A stretch of 64,000 nt of DNA from Chryseobacterium sp. MYb264. Its GTDB lineage: Bacteria; Bacteroidota; Bacteroidia; Flavobacteriales; Weeksellaceae. Under the pieces are notes generated by a model that saw only the letters and a list, made by a program, of their open reading frames with translations, made no database searches and was not told the origin of the DNA. The stretch covers positions 5,146,001 through 5,210,000 of the forward strand of contig NZ_CP142422.1 of NCBI RefSeq assembly GCF_035974275.1, given 5' to 3'. Position numbers and translations under genes: made by a program. How positions within the stretch are numbered: the first letter of the stretch is position 1; each line of letters starts with the position of its first letter. Below, piece by piece: positions 42,452 to 54,712 of this stretch.

Positions 42452-43456
42452 TTATTTTCTCTGTTTGCTAAATGATGCCATTAAATAAAACAGAAACGGC
42501 AATATAAACAAAGATCCCAATAGTAGAGCCCATCCCAGTGCTGAAATGGTTTTAGGGGCTGCCACGTGTTCTAATAATGAAAGATGCTGGCCGTTACCGA
42601 ATAATATAATATTCGGATTATGCTGATAAGTAGCTGCTACCAAAATCATAATCACCTGAAATCCAGCTAATGCTCTTACAGGAAGTAGTTTTCGGGTATT
42701 CATCGCTTTTAAAATAAGAAATAGACAAATAGTTGCAAAAACCGTAGCCATAATTCCTAAAGGTTTCGAGAAAACCCACATTAACAAAGGAATATCTGAA
42801 ATATAAGCGGTTAAAAATACCAAAAGACCAGTGATTACAACGAAAATCATCGTTTGTTTTGATTTTTTGATCATTAAACCTAATTCCAAGCGGTCGGTTG
42901 TTTCTCTCAAAGCAAATACAGAAGCGAGATAGGCACAAATTGAAATGGTAAATAATCCTACGGCAACGCCGAACCAATTCAGCCAGCTGAAAATATATAA
43001 GTCTAAAAATCCAGTAGCATCCGGATTGATGGAATGAGAAACCGTTGCGGCCGCAATTAATCCCAAGAAAAATGGAGTCAGCAAACTTGAAAAATAGAAG
43101 ATCTGTGCATAAACATGTTGCCAGTCGTCTTTCACCGCATCATAATGTCTGAAAGTGAAAGCGGTTCCTCTGGCAATAATTCCAACTAACATTAAAACCA
43201 AAGGAATATGTAAATAGGTTGAAAGAGTCGTATAAATCTCAGGAAAACCGACAAACAGAATGACGATCGCTATGATCAGCCACATGTGATTAGCCTCCCA
43301 AACCGGGGCAATGGATTCGTACATAATCTCCTTTGTCTTGTCACGGGCCCTTTTTTTCGTAAAAAGTTCCACAATTCCTGCTCCGAAATCTGCTCCGCCC
43401 AAGATCACATAAAGACAAATGGATAACCAGAGAAAACCTATAACTACGTAAATCAT
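42452..43456 (-). CDS. cydB: Cytochrome bd ubiquinol/menaquinol oxidase subunit II
   Basis: Protein of 334 aa, multi-spanning, with 'FLWLSICLYVILGGADFGAGIVELF' and 'SIAPVWEANHMWLIIAIVILFVGFP' (W-E-x-N-x-V/M-W motif). It overlaps the end of cydA by 4 nt (ATGA). No short cydX-like frame was recognised after it. Confidence 0.95.
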   Translation of the reverse strand: MIYVVIGFLWLSICLYVILGGADFGAGIVELFTKKRARDKTKEIMYESIAPVWEANHMWLIIAIVILFVGFPEIYTTLSTYLHIPLVLMLVGIIARGTAFTFRHYDAVKDDWQHVYAQIFYFSSLLTPFFLGLIAAATVSHSINPDATGFLDLYIFSWLNWFGVAVGLFTISICAYLASVFALRETTDRLELGLMIKKSKQTMIFVVITGLLVFLTAYISDIPLLMWVFSKPLGIMATVFATICLFLILKAMNTRKLLPVRALAGFQVIMILVAATYQHNPNIILFGNGQHLSLLEHVAAPKTISALGWALLLGSLFILPFLFYLMASFSKQRK

Positions 43457-44796
43457 GATTTTTTGTTTTTAGGGTTAAACTGAGAGTCCGTAGGATCGTA
43501 TAATCTCGGAACCATCTGGATCTGTCGTCTTAGTAAGAAAATAATAACGATTGATAAGGAAACGAAAATAGCCGTGAAAAAGTAAAATGAATACTGAATT
43601 CCCGGCATTGGAGTTACCGCGTCTGCCGTTCTCATAATTCCGTAAATAATCCAGGGCTGTCTTCCCACCTCTGTGACGGTCCAGCCTGCTTCCAGTGCAA
43701 TATATCCAAATGGGGTTGCGATTAAAAAGGTTTTCAGCAACCAGTTTTTTGTGAGCCATTCTTTCTTAAAATAGGTGGCATATAAGAAAATAGCACCTAT
43801 CATGATCATAACAACACCAAAAAAGATCATGATCTGAAAAGCGTAATGTACCACAGGCACCGGTGGCCATTCATCTTTTGGAAAATCATTCAGCCCCTTT
43901 ACTTCATGGTCAAAATCATTGGCCACTAAGAAACTCAGCACTTTTGGAATTTTTAGTGCGTATTTTATTTCCCCTTTTTCTTCGTCAGGAATTCCGCCGA
44001 TTACAAAAGAAGCGCCTTTTTCGGTTTCGAAATGGGCTTCCATGGCCGCTAGTTTAATCGGTTGTCTTTCCGCCACAGATTTTGCCGCAACATCACCGCT
44101 CAAAGGAGCCCCAAACGCTCCGATTAAAGCAAATCCGGCTGCTATTTTAAATGCTTTGGTGTGAAATTCTACATTCTTTTTTCTCATAATTAGATAAGCG
44201 TGAACTCCTGCAACGGCAAAACCGGTCGCACAAAATGCAGCAACGGTCATGTGCAGGGCCTGTGGAAACCAGGCCTCATTAAACATCGCTTTCATAGGAT
44301 CTATATTTAAGTATTGCCCATCTGCATAATCAAATCCGGCAGGGGAATTCATCCACGCATTGGCGGCAACCACTAAAATCCCGGAAGCCAAACCGCTTAA
44401 ACCCACTAAAAAACCACAAAACCAGTGGAACCATTTATTAAATCTGTCCCATCCGTATAGAAAAAAGCCGATGGCGATGGCTTCAATAAAGAAAGCGGTG
44501 CCTTCCAAAGAAAAAGGCATTCCGAAAATCGGACCGGCATGTTTCATAAATTCCGGCCAGAGAAGTCCGAGTTCAAAAGAAAGCATCGTTCCTGAAACAG
44601 CTCCCACGGCGAAGAGAATAGCAACACCTTTGCTCCAGGCTTTGGTAAGCCCCTTGTAGACTTCATTGTTTGTTTTTAAGTATTTCCAGTGTGCAAACGC
44701 CATTAGAAAGGGCATTACCATCCCTACACACGAAAATATGATATGAAACCCCAACGACATTGCCATCTGCGCGCGGGCTGCTAGAAAATCATCCAT
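43453..44796 (-). CDS. cydA: Cytochrome bd oxidase subunit I
   Basis: The start is set at the ATG at 44796 (MDDFLAARAQMAMSLGFHIIF, 447 aa), the standard N-terminus; a further 11 codons upstream are unlikely. The b595 ligand His is in 'SLGFHIIFSCVG', a second in 'QALHMTVAAFCATG', and 'GWTVTEVGRQPWIIYGIMRTADAVTP' is the conserved quinol-site end. At 447 residues the Q-loop is of the short type. With CydB it forms the high-affinity terminal oxidase of microaerobic respiration. Confidence 0.96.
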   Translation of the reverse strand: MDDFLAARAQMAMSLGFHIIFSCVGMVMPFLMAFAHWKYLKTNNEVYKGLTKAWSKGVAILFAVGAVSGTMLSFELGLLWPEFMKHAGPIFGMPFSLEGTAFFIEAIAIGFFLYGWDRFNKWFHWFCGFLVGLSGLASGILVVAANAWMNSPAGFDYADGQYLNIDPMKAMFNEAWFPQALHMTVAAFCATGFAVAGVHAYLIMRKKNVEFHTKAFKIAAGFALIGAFGAPLSGDVAAKSVAERQPIKLAAMEAHFETEKGASFVIGGIPDEEKGEIKYALKIPKVLSFLVANDFDHEVKGLNDFPKDEWPPVPVVHYAFQIMIFFGVVMIMIGAIFLYATYFKKEWLTKNWLLKTFLIATPFGYIALEAGWTVTEVGRQPWIIYGIMRTADAVTPMPGIQYSFYFFTAIFVSLSIVIIFLLRRQIQMVPRLYDPTDSQFNPKNKKS

Positions 44797-44957
44797 AATA
44801 TCAACTTTTGAGTAAATAAATGTAAGCATAAATTAGAGATTTCAGCATGATTTACAACAGTTATGATTTAAATAATAGGTTTTAACTTTGTTATCTTTTA
44901 AAATGAATGGCTTCACTTTTTTGCCTGAAAAAACACTGTTTTTTTGACATATTTTAA

Positions 44958-46961
<2,004 letters not shown>

Positions 46962-46985
46962 TTAAAATGCTTTCAATATAAAATT

Positions 46986-47013
46986 AAAAAGACTTCAGAA
47001 ATGGAGTCTTTTT
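46986..47013 (+). terminator. Terminator after gyrB
   Basis: AAAAAGACTTC (46986-46996) pairs with GGAGTCTTTTT (47003-47013) and runs into a T stretch. Confidence 0.9.
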
Positions 47014-47060
47014 TTATGGGATTTGTTGAACAATTAATTTTAAACATATCATAAATTTAT

Positions 47061-47068
47061 TATTTTTG
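47061..47068 (+). promoter_or_regulatory. Candidate -7 box for the DUF3857 pair
   Basis: TATTTTTG (TAnnTTTG) lies 16 bp before the ATG at 47085. No correctly spaced TTG was found. Confidence 0.5.
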
Positions 47069-47084
47069 TCCAATTATATTAACC

Positions 47085-48977
47085 ATGATGAAAATGTTTT
47101 TTCTCGGGGCACTTTCTACAGCCTCACTTTATTTCGCTCAGACTTATCCTGCATCAGCCATTCCGGAAAATTTAAAGAAAAATGCTAATGTTGTGGTCAG
47201 AAAAGATTTTACCACCATTAATATTAATAAAATTGATGAAGTAAAATATCAGATCAATACCGTAACAACCGTTTTAAATAAAGATGGAAACTCCAAGGCC
47301 ATTGCGTATATTCCTTATGAAAAAGGCGATCATATTTCTGATATTAAAGCCACTGTCTATGATGAGCAGGGGAAAAAAGTAAAGAGTTTTTCGAAGTCCG
47401 ATTTTGGTGATTTTGCCAATAATACACAAGGTGTTTTTTATTCGAACAGTAGAGTGTTAGCTTTGTCTTACACACCGACTCAATATCCTTATACTATTGA
47501 TTTTTCGTATCAGATAACGAATGAAAATACGGTTTTCATACCTGATTTTGTACCTTTTTCATCTACCAATACTTCGTTGGAAGATGCTCAGTTTAAAATT
47601 ATTAATAAATCAGGAATTGAACTGAAAACGAAAACCTATCCTTCAAAATATAATTACACTTCGGTAACAGAAAGTGATAATGCAGGAGAAAAAACTTTCA
47701 GTTATAAAAATGTACCTGCGATCGTTGATGCTTTGATGTTGCCAAAGCCTGTAAAAATTTTACCTAAAGTAAGTTTTGCTTTAACGAAATTCAACCTAGA
47801 AGGAAAACAGGGAAATGTCAGCAGCTGGAAAGATTTCGGATCTTGGTATTACAACAGTATTTTACAGCCGGTATCGGTCTCCACTCCTGCAATTAAGGCG
47901 GAAGTAGCAGCTTTAAATCTACAGGGAACTACAGAAGAGAAAGTAAAGAAGATTTACCAACACATGCAGGCAAAAACACGATATATTTTTGTGGCATTAG
48001 GAATTGGCGGATGGCAGCCGATGCTTCCAGATGAGGTTCAGAAAAAGGGTTATGGAGATTGTAAAGGTCTTACCAATTATATGAAAACTTTGTTAGATGA
48101 AGCGGGAATTCCATCAAATTATTGTGTCATCAATTCGAATGCTTCAGAAGTTTCTTTTGATCCTGAATTTCCGAAAATGGGTGGAAATCACGTTATTTTG
48201 ATGGTTCCGACCGATAAAGGAAGTATTTGGCTGGAAAATACGTCTCAGCAAATGGCTTTCAATCATTTAAGTTACAGCACGACAGATCGAAACGTGCTTT
48301 CGGTGACTAAAAACGGAATTGATATTATCGAAACACCTTCTTATAAAGCCGAGCAAAATAAAGAATCTCAGAAACTGAATATTAAGCTGAATGAAGATAA
48401 CAGCATAAATGGTGACGGAAAATTTGCTTATACCGGAAGTCAGTATGATTATAGTTTAGGCTTTGCTTATATGTCTCCGAAGGAAAAAAATGACGCTTTT
48501 AAAGACAGAATAGATATTCTGAATTTTGAAAAAGTGGAGATGAAAAACTACACGAACGACAGGGATAAAGCCGTTTCGAATTTTGATATTGATTTTAAAG
48601 CAAATAATTATTCAAAAAGTATGGGAAGTAGTTTGATGTTCAGAGCGGTTCCTATTTATGCGAATAATTTTTATAAATCTGATGAAAGCCGCGAACTTCC
48701 TTTTGAGATCCGTCAGTCATTTAACGATGAATATGAAATTAATTATGCGCTTCCAAAAAACTATAAAGTTGATGAAGTTCCTGAAGATGTGATGATTAAT
48801 TCTGAATTCGGAACTTATAAATTAAGTTTTGTAAAAAATGATGAAGGAGTAAAAGTCACAAGAAGCATTAAAGTAAATAAAGGAATTTTCCCTAAAGAAA
48901 AATATAATGACTATGTGAGCTTCAGAAAGAAGACTTTAAACAACGATAACTCGAAAATTTTAATTACGAAAATATAA
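47085..48977 (+). CDS. Exported DUF3857/transglutaminase-like protein, catalytic triad present
   Basis: Protein of 630 aa with a signal peptide (MMKMFFLGALSTASLYFAQ). The N-terminal DUF3857 domain (beta-rich, about residues 30-240) is followed by a transglutaminase-like core with the nucleophile Cys in 'VQKKGYGDCKGLTNYMKTLLDEAGI', His in 'MGGNHVILMVP' and the third catalytic position in 'GSIWLENTSQQ' (usually D, here E). A DUF3858-like beta domain is at the C-terminus. Flavobacteria have several such proteins, which are secreted or periplasmic with unknown substrate. The next gene is a paralogue 2 bp downstream. Confidence 0.88.
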   Translation: MMKMFFLGALSTASLYFAQTYPASAIPENLKKNANVVVRKDFTTININKIDEVKYQINTVTTVLNKDGNSKAIAYIPYEKGDHISDIKATVYDEQGKKVKSFSKSDFGDFANNTQGVFYSNSRVLALSYTPTQYPYTIDFSYQITNENTVFIPDFVPFSSTNTSLEDAQFKIINKSGIELKTKTYPSKYNYTSVTESDNAGEKTFSYKNVPAIVDALMLPKPVKILPKVSFALTKFNLEGKQGNVSSWKDFGSWYYNSILQPVSVSTPAIKAEVAALNLQGTTEEKVKKIYQHMQAKTRYIFVALGIGGWQPMLPDEVQKKGYGDCKGLTNYMKTLLDEAGIPSNYCVINSNASEVSFDPEFPKMGGNHVILMVPTDKGSIWLENTSQQMAFNHLSYSTTDRNVLSVTKNGIDIIETPSYKAEQNKESQKLNIKLNEDNSINGDGKFAYTGSQYDYSLGFAYMSPKEKNDAFKDRIDILNFEKVEMKNYTNDRDKAVSNFDIDFKANNYSKSMGSSLMFRAVPIYANNFYKSDESRELPFEIRQSFNDEYEINYALPKNYKVDEVPEDVMINSEFGTYKLSFVKNDEGVKVTRSIKVNKGIFPKEKYNDYVSFRKKTLNNDNSKILITKI

Positions 48978-48979
48978 AG

Positions 48980-50908
48980 ATGAAAAAAATAATAGTAGGT
49001 GCTTTCTGTTCATTAAATGTATTATTGGTGGAGGCTCAGAAGCATGAATTCTTAGATTTTCCGAAGTTCAATGAGGCAGATCTTTCAAAAACCAAATCGG
49101 AACTTGATGAAAATGCTCCAGCTGAGATTTTATATAAATCTGTTCATTTTAATGTTGATACCAATACCGGAAATCTTAGAAAAACAGCTTTTTACCGAGT
49201 TAAAATTTATGATAAAGACAAGGTTGAGGACTGGTTGAACCTTGAAATTCCTTTATATCAGAACAAAAGCAATAGAGAAACTTTGGAAAAAGTGAAAGCT
49301 TTTACCTATAACCTCGAAAACGGAGCCGCAGTTTCCACAAAAGTAGATAGAAGCTCCAAATATAAAAGCCGGGAAAGTAAGAACGTTACGGTAACCAAAT
49401 TTGCTTTTCCTAATGTGAAAAACGGATCGGTAATTGAGTACCAATACGAGGTTGTTTCCCCCTTTTTATATGCCATTCCGCAGATCTTGATAGAATCTGA
49501 TACACCGTCTCTTTACACTGAATATGTTCTGGATGCACCAACTAATATTTCTTATAACGTAAATTACACAGGTTCTTTGAATCCGAAATACAGAATGGTG
49601 GAAGAAAAAATGCTGTATGGGATGAGCCACAGAACCTACCGGTTCGGCTATGAGAATCTGAAAGGCTTTAAAACGGAAAGGTTTGTAAAAAACGACAGGA
49701 ATTTCAGGACTAAGATCAGTGCTGAGCTTCATTCCACCAATTTCAGAGAGCTTAAACTGTACTCTTCTTCGTGGGAAAAGATCAAGGATAAATTATATGA
49801 AGATGAAGATTTCGGTGGTGAGCTGAAGAAGACTAAACTGGCAAAGGAAAATATGCCGACTCTTTCAGGACTGACTACCGATATTGAAAAAGCAAATGCT
49901 ATTTTTAAATATGTAAAAAATACCTTCACCTGGAATAAAGACCGAGGAATTTATACCGAGGACGGAATAAAAAAACTATTGGAAACAAAAACAGGAAATG
50001 CCGCAGAAATCAATCTTTTTCTGGTGATGTTGCTAAGGGAAGCTGGCTTGAAAGCGGATCCGGTCATTATTTCTACCGTAGATAATGGGTTGATCAATCT
50101 GGTATCTCCAAGTGTTACCAGCACTAACTTTGTGATTGCTGCCATCAATACAAATGAAGGTATTCACGTATTTGATGCTACCTCGAAGCAGTCGAATATC
50201 GATGATCTGCCTCCGAGAGACTGGAATGAATACGGAATTCTGATCGCGAAAGACAAAGTACAGCAAATGCAGCTGGTGAATGCTACGTCAAGCTTTACAC
50301 ATCTTACAACAAAGGCAAAGATTAATGAGGATGGAAGCATTTCGGGAACTTATGCAGATCGTGATACGGGAGCTTTTGCGATGTTTGCCAAAGAAAGCTA
50401 CGATGAAAATACGGATAAATACAAAAAGCAGTATAAAGAAAATTTTTCCATTGATTTTAATAATATTGATTCAAAAGTACTTGAAAACGGAGATTTTGAA
50501 AGTACCATGACTTTTTCTTCAGATCATCTGATTGATAGAGTCGGAAAGAAAATGATTATTAATCCGATGCTTTTCATGAATAAAAACTCCAATGAGTTTG
50601 ACCAGGCCGACGCCCGTAAATTTAAGATTGATTTTATCGCACCTTACACAAAAGTGAAAAAGGTGATTCTCGAAATTCCTGAGGGATATGCGATTGAAGA
50701 AATGCCTAAAAGCAAAAAAATAGTAACCGATGATAAAGAAATAGAGTACAGCTATGTGGCGGAGCAGAAAGGTAATACACTGGAAGTTATTTCTACGGTG
50801 AAAGTGGCGAGTGCAGATTATCCGAAAGAATATTATCCTGCATTCAAACAGATCTGGGGAGTAGCTTCGAAAAGTGAAAACCAGGTGATCAGTCTTGTTA
50901 AAAAATAA
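48980..50908 (+). CDS. Exported DUF3857/transglutaminase-like paralogue without catalytic residues
   Basis: Protein of 642 aa with a signal peptide (MKKIIVGAFCSLNVLLVEAQ). The plan is that of the gene upstream: DUF3857 domain, then a transglutaminase core. Where its neighbour has GDCKGL this protein has TGNAAEINLFLVMLLREAGL (no Cys), and where a catalytic His is expected it has 'STNFVIAAINT'; the third position is kept in 'IHVFDATSKQ'. It is therefore probably a pseudoenzyme. The 2-bp gap to the catalytic paralogue suggests they are made together and may pair. Confidence 0.88.
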   Translation: MKKIIVGAFCSLNVLLVEAQKHEFLDFPKFNEADLSKTKSELDENAPAEILYKSVHFNVDTNTGNLRKTAFYRVKIYDKDKVEDWLNLEIPLYQNKSNRETLEKVKAFTYNLENGAAVSTKVDRSSKYKSRESKNVTVTKFAFPNVKNGSVIEYQYEVVSPFLYAIPQILIESDTPSLYTEYVLDAPTNISYNVNYTGSLNPKYRMVEEKMLYGMSHRTYRFGYENLKGFKTERFVKNDRNFRTKISAELHSTNFRELKLYSSSWEKIKDKLYEDEDFGGELKKTKLAKENMPTLSGLTTDIEKANAIFKYVKNTFTWNKDRGIYTEDGIKKLLETKTGNAAEINLFLVMLLREAGLKADPVIISTVDNGLINLVSPSVTSTNFVIAAINTNEGIHVFDATSKQSNIDDLPPRDWNEYGILIAKDKVQQMQLVNATSSFTHLTTKAKINEDGSISGTYADRDTGAFAMFAKESYDENTDKYKKQYKENFSIDFNNIDSKVLENGDFESTMTFSSDHLIDRVGKKMIINPMLFMNKNSNEFDQADARKFKIDFIAPYTKVKKVILEIPEGYAIEEMPKSKKIVTDDKEIEYSYVAEQKGNTLEVISTVKVASADYPKEYYPAFKQIWGVASKSENQVISLVKK

Positions 50909-51002
50909 GTTGGGAACCTACTTTTTTAATATAATTTAGAAAATATTTCAAAACCATTCATTTTTTGAATGGTTTTTGCTTATGTAATGAAAATTAAAAA
51001 TT

Positions 51003-51824
51003 ATGAAAAATACAGTTGCGGTTATCGCACTATCTTCCTTCTTTATTTTTTCAGCTTGTAAGAAAACGGAAAACCAAAATACCGCTATTGAAACGGCCGA
51101 AGCAAAACCGGAGCAATTTGTAGTAGATTCTGTAAGCATCAATGATTCTATCAATATAAGTGATTCCCTTCAATTGAAGTTCAGTTCTAAAATGTTGGTT
51201 TTTCCTTCAATTAATGATAAAAGTTTGTTAGACAGTATTTATATGAAGAAAAATGTGAGTGATTTTTCCAAAACTGGACTTCAAAACTTACTTCAGGGAG
51301 AGAAAAACAGTTATTTTGAAAGTGTAAGAAAAGATTCTAAAGATTGGCTTTCAGATATTACTTTTCGGGAGGAGTGGTATGAAGATAACAGGATGAAACT
51401 TGTTTCTCATGCTAATGATTATCTTCATATCCGGTATTATGGAGGTTCTTATTCAGGTGGTGCACATGATAATTACGCCTATATGGAAAGGGTTTTTGAT
51501 TTAAAAAATTCTAAAAAACTGGAATTAAAAGATATTACCTCAATGCCTTCAGTTAAAATTGAAGAATTATTAAAGAAAAATATCAATAAGATAAACAGTG
51601 GAACGACTGATGAAAATGGAGGAGTCAATAATTCTGAGATGTTGTTAGTAGATAAAATTCCGGCGACGGCGAATTTTTATTTTGATGATAAAAATCTGTA
51701 TTTCCATTACAGTCCTTATGAAATTGCGGCTTTTGCAGCAGGTGATATCGAAATTCCTATTTCATGGGAAGAGCTGAAAGGTACGCTGAATACTGAATTT
51801 AAAGAAAGAATGAAAATTAAATAA
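51003..51824 (+). CDS. Lipoprotein of the DUF3298/RsiV-like type
   Basis: Protein of 273 aa with lipobox FSAC (Cys19). The C-terminal half shows 'YLHIRYYGGSYSGGAHDNYAYMERVFDLKNSKKLELKDI' and 'FYFDDKNLYFHYSPYEIAAFAAGDIEIPISWEEL', the pattern of DUF3298 (also found in the anti-sigma factor RsiV, which binds lysozyme). In flavobacteria the function is unknown; lysozyme binding must not be assumed. It is a single gene with unclear promoter. Confidence 0.8.
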   Translation: MKNTVAVIALSSFFIFSACKKTENQNTAIETAEAKPEQFVVDSVSINDSINISDSLQLKFSSKMLVFPSINDKSLLDSIYMKKNVSDFSKTGLQNLLQGEKNSYFESVRKDSKDWLSDITFREEWYEDNRMKLVSHANDYLHIRYYGGSYSGGAHDNYAYMERVFDLKNSKKLELKDITSMPSVKIEELLKKNINKINSGTTDENGGVNNSEMLLVDKIPATANFYFDDKNLYFHYSPYEIAAFAAGDIEIPISWEELKGTLNTEFKERMKIK

Positions 51825-51855
51825 ACTTTAATGCTTCCAATCAGGGAGCATTTTT

Positions 51856-51863
51856 TATTTTTG
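51856..51863 (+). promoter_or_regulatory. Candidate -7 box very close to the lipid kinase start
   Basis: TATTTTTG lies just 5 bp before the ATG at 51869, so a transcript from it would have almost no leader. Confidence 0.5.
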
Positions 51864-51868
51864 TGGCA

Positions 51869-52720
51869 ATGGAAAAAGTAGCTTTTATCATCAATCCTTT
51901 TTCGGCGAAAAAAAACTATCAGCCGTTTTTAAACGAACTTAAAAACAAGGTTGATCGTCCTTTATATTATATCTCAGAATCGATTCCCGGAACGGATGAG
52001 TTTATTAAAGAACATTTTGATCATACCGATATTTTTGTGGCGATTGGAGGCGATGGAACGATTTCTACCGTAGCGAAAAGTTTAATTAATACCGATAAAA
52101 TTCTGGCTATTTTTCCGGCAGGTTCAGGAAACGGATTTTCTAATGAAACCCAGTTCAGTAAAAACCTGGATGAACTTTTAGAAAAGTTAAAGGCAAAAAA
52201 ATCCAGAAAGATCGATACGTTTACGGTAAATCACCGACTTTCGATCAATGTTTCAGGCACCGGATTTGACGGAAAAGTGGTCAAAGAGTTTGAAAAAACA
52301 AACCGTGGATTTAAAAATTATATTAAAGTTTCCCTGAAAACATTTTTCAATTATAAACCCATTAAGCTTAAGTTTTTTGATGAAGCTTATCAGAAGTACA
52401 ACGGAAAATACCTGATGGTCAATATTGCGAACACCCGCCAGTTCGGGAATAACGCCTATATTGCGCCTCATGCAAGCAAAAGTGATGGCTTGGTAGATAT
52501 GGTTTTGGTGAAAAAATTTCCGTTGACTTATTCACCGCTTTTTGCCTTCAGAATGTTCACAAAAAAACTGAAAGAGGATGATTATATCACTTATCTTCCG
52601 GTTTCAGAGGTTGAGTTTAAGGTCAATACCAAAAACTGGCATCTCGACGGCGAATTTAATAAAATAAAATCTCCGGTTCATGTGAAAGTGCAGCCTTCGA
52701 GTTTGAATATTTTGATTTGA
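51869..52720 (+). CDS. Diacylglycerol/lipid kinase family protein (YegS/BmrU-like)
   Basis: Protein of 283 aa from the ATG at 51869 (a GTG at 51863 is in frame). 'EKVAFIINPFSAKKNYQPFL' begins the fold, and the nucleotide-binding GGDGT is in 'IFVAIGGDGTISTVAKSL'. 'IFPAGSGNGFSNE' and 'NVSGTGFDGKVV' are also characteristic. Members phosphorylate diacylglycerol, phosphatidylglycerol or sphingosine; the substrate is not known here. Confidence 0.92.
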   Translation: MEKVAFIINPFSAKKNYQPFLNELKNKVDRPLYYISESIPGTDEFIKEHFDHTDIFVAIGGDGTISTVAKSLINTDKILAIFPAGSGNGFSNETQFSKNLDELLEKLKAKKSRKIDTFTVNHRLSINVSGTGFDGKVVKEFEKTNRGFKNYIKVSLKTFFNYKPIKLKFFDEAYQKYNGKYLMVNIANTRQFGNNAYIAPHASKSDGLVDMVLVKKFPLTYSPLFAFRMFTKKLKEDDYITYLPVSEVEFKVNTKNWHLDGEFNKIKSPVHVKVQPSSLNILI

Positions 52721-52864
52721 TTACAGTAATATTTATTTAATTTAAACTGAAAATAAAGAAGTTACTCTTTGATTTAATCCAATAAAATAAAACATACAAT
52801 TTGTCATTGCATAGGAATCTAAGCTCTATTTTTATCAAGAAAATTTAATATACATCACAAATCA

Positions 52865-52900
52865 AAAAACGTTATATACTTTGAAGTTTATAACGTTTTT
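52865..52900. terminator. Bidirectional terminator between the lipid kinase and the symporter pseudogene
   Basis: AAAAACGTTATA (52865-52876) pairs with TATAACGTTTTT (52889-52900), with extra ACT/AGT pairing in the loop. It has A and T runs on both sides, so it serves both convergent genes. Confidence 0.88.
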
Positions 52901-53243
52901 GATTTTGTAATTATTTAAAGGCTAAACCTCCAACTTCTTTTCCACCTCATAAGGATGATCCAGACAATAATGCAGCTGGTCTTTATCCAATTGTTTTTCC
53001 CAGTTGGCAACCACAACAGTCGCTACAGAATTGCCAATAACGTTGGTTAAGGCACGGCATTCACTCATAAATTTATCGATTCCCAAAATTAAAGTCATTC
53101 CGGCAATCGGAATTTCAGGAACTACCGCGAGTGTTGCAGCTAAGGTTACAAAACCGGCGCCTGTAACGCCTGCCGCTCCTTTAGAACTTAACATCGCTAC
53201 TAAAAGCAGCATGATCTGTTTCTCAATCGGAAGATGAATATTT

Positions 53244-54712
53244 AGTCATTCCTTAAAAACCAAGTAATATTTTGATTATCAGTTTTATGCACTTATATTT
53301 CGTAAAAAATCGTTGTAAAAAATTGCAATAAATTGTATTTTTAGGATATAAAAAGTGGCAAAATGTTAGGCAAAATAAGAGAGGATTTACAGCAGAATTT
53401 ATTCAAGACCAGGCTTACGGAGCTTATTAATATGGAGCATCCGGTGGTAAAATTAGCTGGGGAGATTTCCTGGGATAAAATGGAGTCAGAGTTTGAGAAA
53501 TTATTTTCAGAAAACGGAAGACCTTCTATTGCTATCCGTAAAATAGCAGGAATGCTTTTGCTCAAGGAAATGTTTAAAGAAAGTGATGAAAGTGTAATAG
53601 AGAGATGGATTGAGAATGCGTATTGGCAATATTTTACCGGAGAAACCTTTTTCCAGACAGAGCAGCCTTTCGATCCGAGCAATTTTGTACACTTCAGAAA
53701 AAGAATTGGAGATAAGGGTTTGGAATTTCTTTTGGGACAAAGCGTTTCTCTCCATCCCAAAGCCAAAACAGAAGATGAAGTTCAGGTAGATACGACGGTT
53801 CAGGAGAAGAACATTACCTTTCCTACCGATGCCAAATTAGCAAAAAAAGTAATCGACAATTGTAGAAAAATAGCAGAAAAAGAGAGCGTTGTACAAAGAC
53901 AAAGCTACAGAAGAGTGAGCAAACAATTATTGCGGGACGCTTTTTTTGGACATCATCCCAGAAGACAGAAGAAGGCAAAAATGGCGAGGAAAAAGCTCAG
54001 GACGATTGGTAAAAGAGTTCTTCGGGAATTGGAAAGAAAACTTCCTAAAGATGTTTTGAAAGGCTACGAAGACGTTTTTAAAATTTACCTTAAAGCACTC
54101 ACCCAAGAACGTACCACGAAAGATAAAATTTACAGTCTTCACGAGCCACAAGTTGCGTGTATTGCGAAAGGAAAATCGGGAAAAGCATACGAGTTTGGGA
54201 CAAAAGTAGCAGTAGTAAGAGGTCGGAAAACAGGGATCATCAGCTCGGTAAAGAGATTTTCTGGCAATCCTCACGATAGTAAAACTCTTGAAGAATCATT
54301 GGCACAGAGTGAGAGGGTAAGAAAATCCGTTGGCGGAACAAGACCTACGAAAGCCACTACAGACAGAGGATTTAAAGGAATCAAAGAAGTGGAAGGAACA
54401 GCAATTTTGCTTCCCGCAAAAAAAGAAAAAACAAAATATGGGCAACAAGTAGCCAGATTAAGATTCCGGGCAAGAGCAGCCATAGAACCTTGTATCTCTC
54501 ATTTAAAAAGAAACCACTCCTTAGGATTAAACTTCCTGAAAGGAGTGGCTGGAGATATTAATAATGCATTATTAGCAGGGATTGGATACAATTTGAAGAT
54601 GAGATTGAATCAAATCAAACAACAAATTCTTCTTTGGCTCGAACTTGTTCTCCGAATCTTTTTAGGCAAATATAATTTTCAAAGTCAAAAAACAGCTTTT
54701 TAAGGAGCGACT
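53244..54712 (+). mobile_element. IS5-family insertion sequence, copy 2 (1,469 bp)
   Basis: Same length, ends and content as the copy at 10905-12373. Flanked by ATTT on both sides (53240-53243 and 54713-54716). Removing the element and one ATTT restores the symporter frame exactly across the junction (codons GCA TTA AAT ATT CAT on the minus strand), which proves the end positions. Confidence 0.96.
53363..54703 (+). CDS. IS5-family transposase (copy 2)
   Basis: Protein of 446 aa, same as that of copy 1, intact (DUF772 domain, DDE core with '[10 protein letters not shown]', 'TTDRGFKGI' and the '[10 protein letters not shown]' segment). It is antisense to the interrupted symporter gene. No sequence change versus copy 1 was noticed, which points to recent transposition. 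Confidence 0.94.
   Translation: MLGKIREDLQQNLFKTRLTELINMEHPVVKLAGEISWDKMESEFEKLFSENGRPSIAIRKIAGMLLLKEMFKESDESVIERWIENAYWQYFTGETFFQTEQPFDPSNFVHFRKRIGDKGLEFLLGQSVSLHPKAKTEDEVQVDTTVQEKNITFPTDAKLAKKVIDNCRKIAEKESVVQRQSYRRVSKQLLRDAFFGHHPRRQKKAKMARKKLRTIGKRVLRELERKLPKDVLKGYEDVFKIYLKALTQERTTKDKIYSLHEPQVACIAKGKSGKAYEFGTKVAVVRGRKTGIISSVKRFSGNPHDSKTLEESLAQSERVRKSVGGTRPTKATTDRGFKGIKEVEGTAILLPAKKEKTKYGQQVARLRFRARAAIEPCISHLKRNHSLGLNFLKGVAGDINNALLAGIGYNLKMRLNQIKQQILLWLELVLRIFLGKYNFQSQKTAF

Noticed and set aside
42452..44796. Atypical cytochrome bd because CydA is only 447 residues
   Set aside because: Short Q-loop CydA is common outside enterobacteria; the conserved ligands are present.
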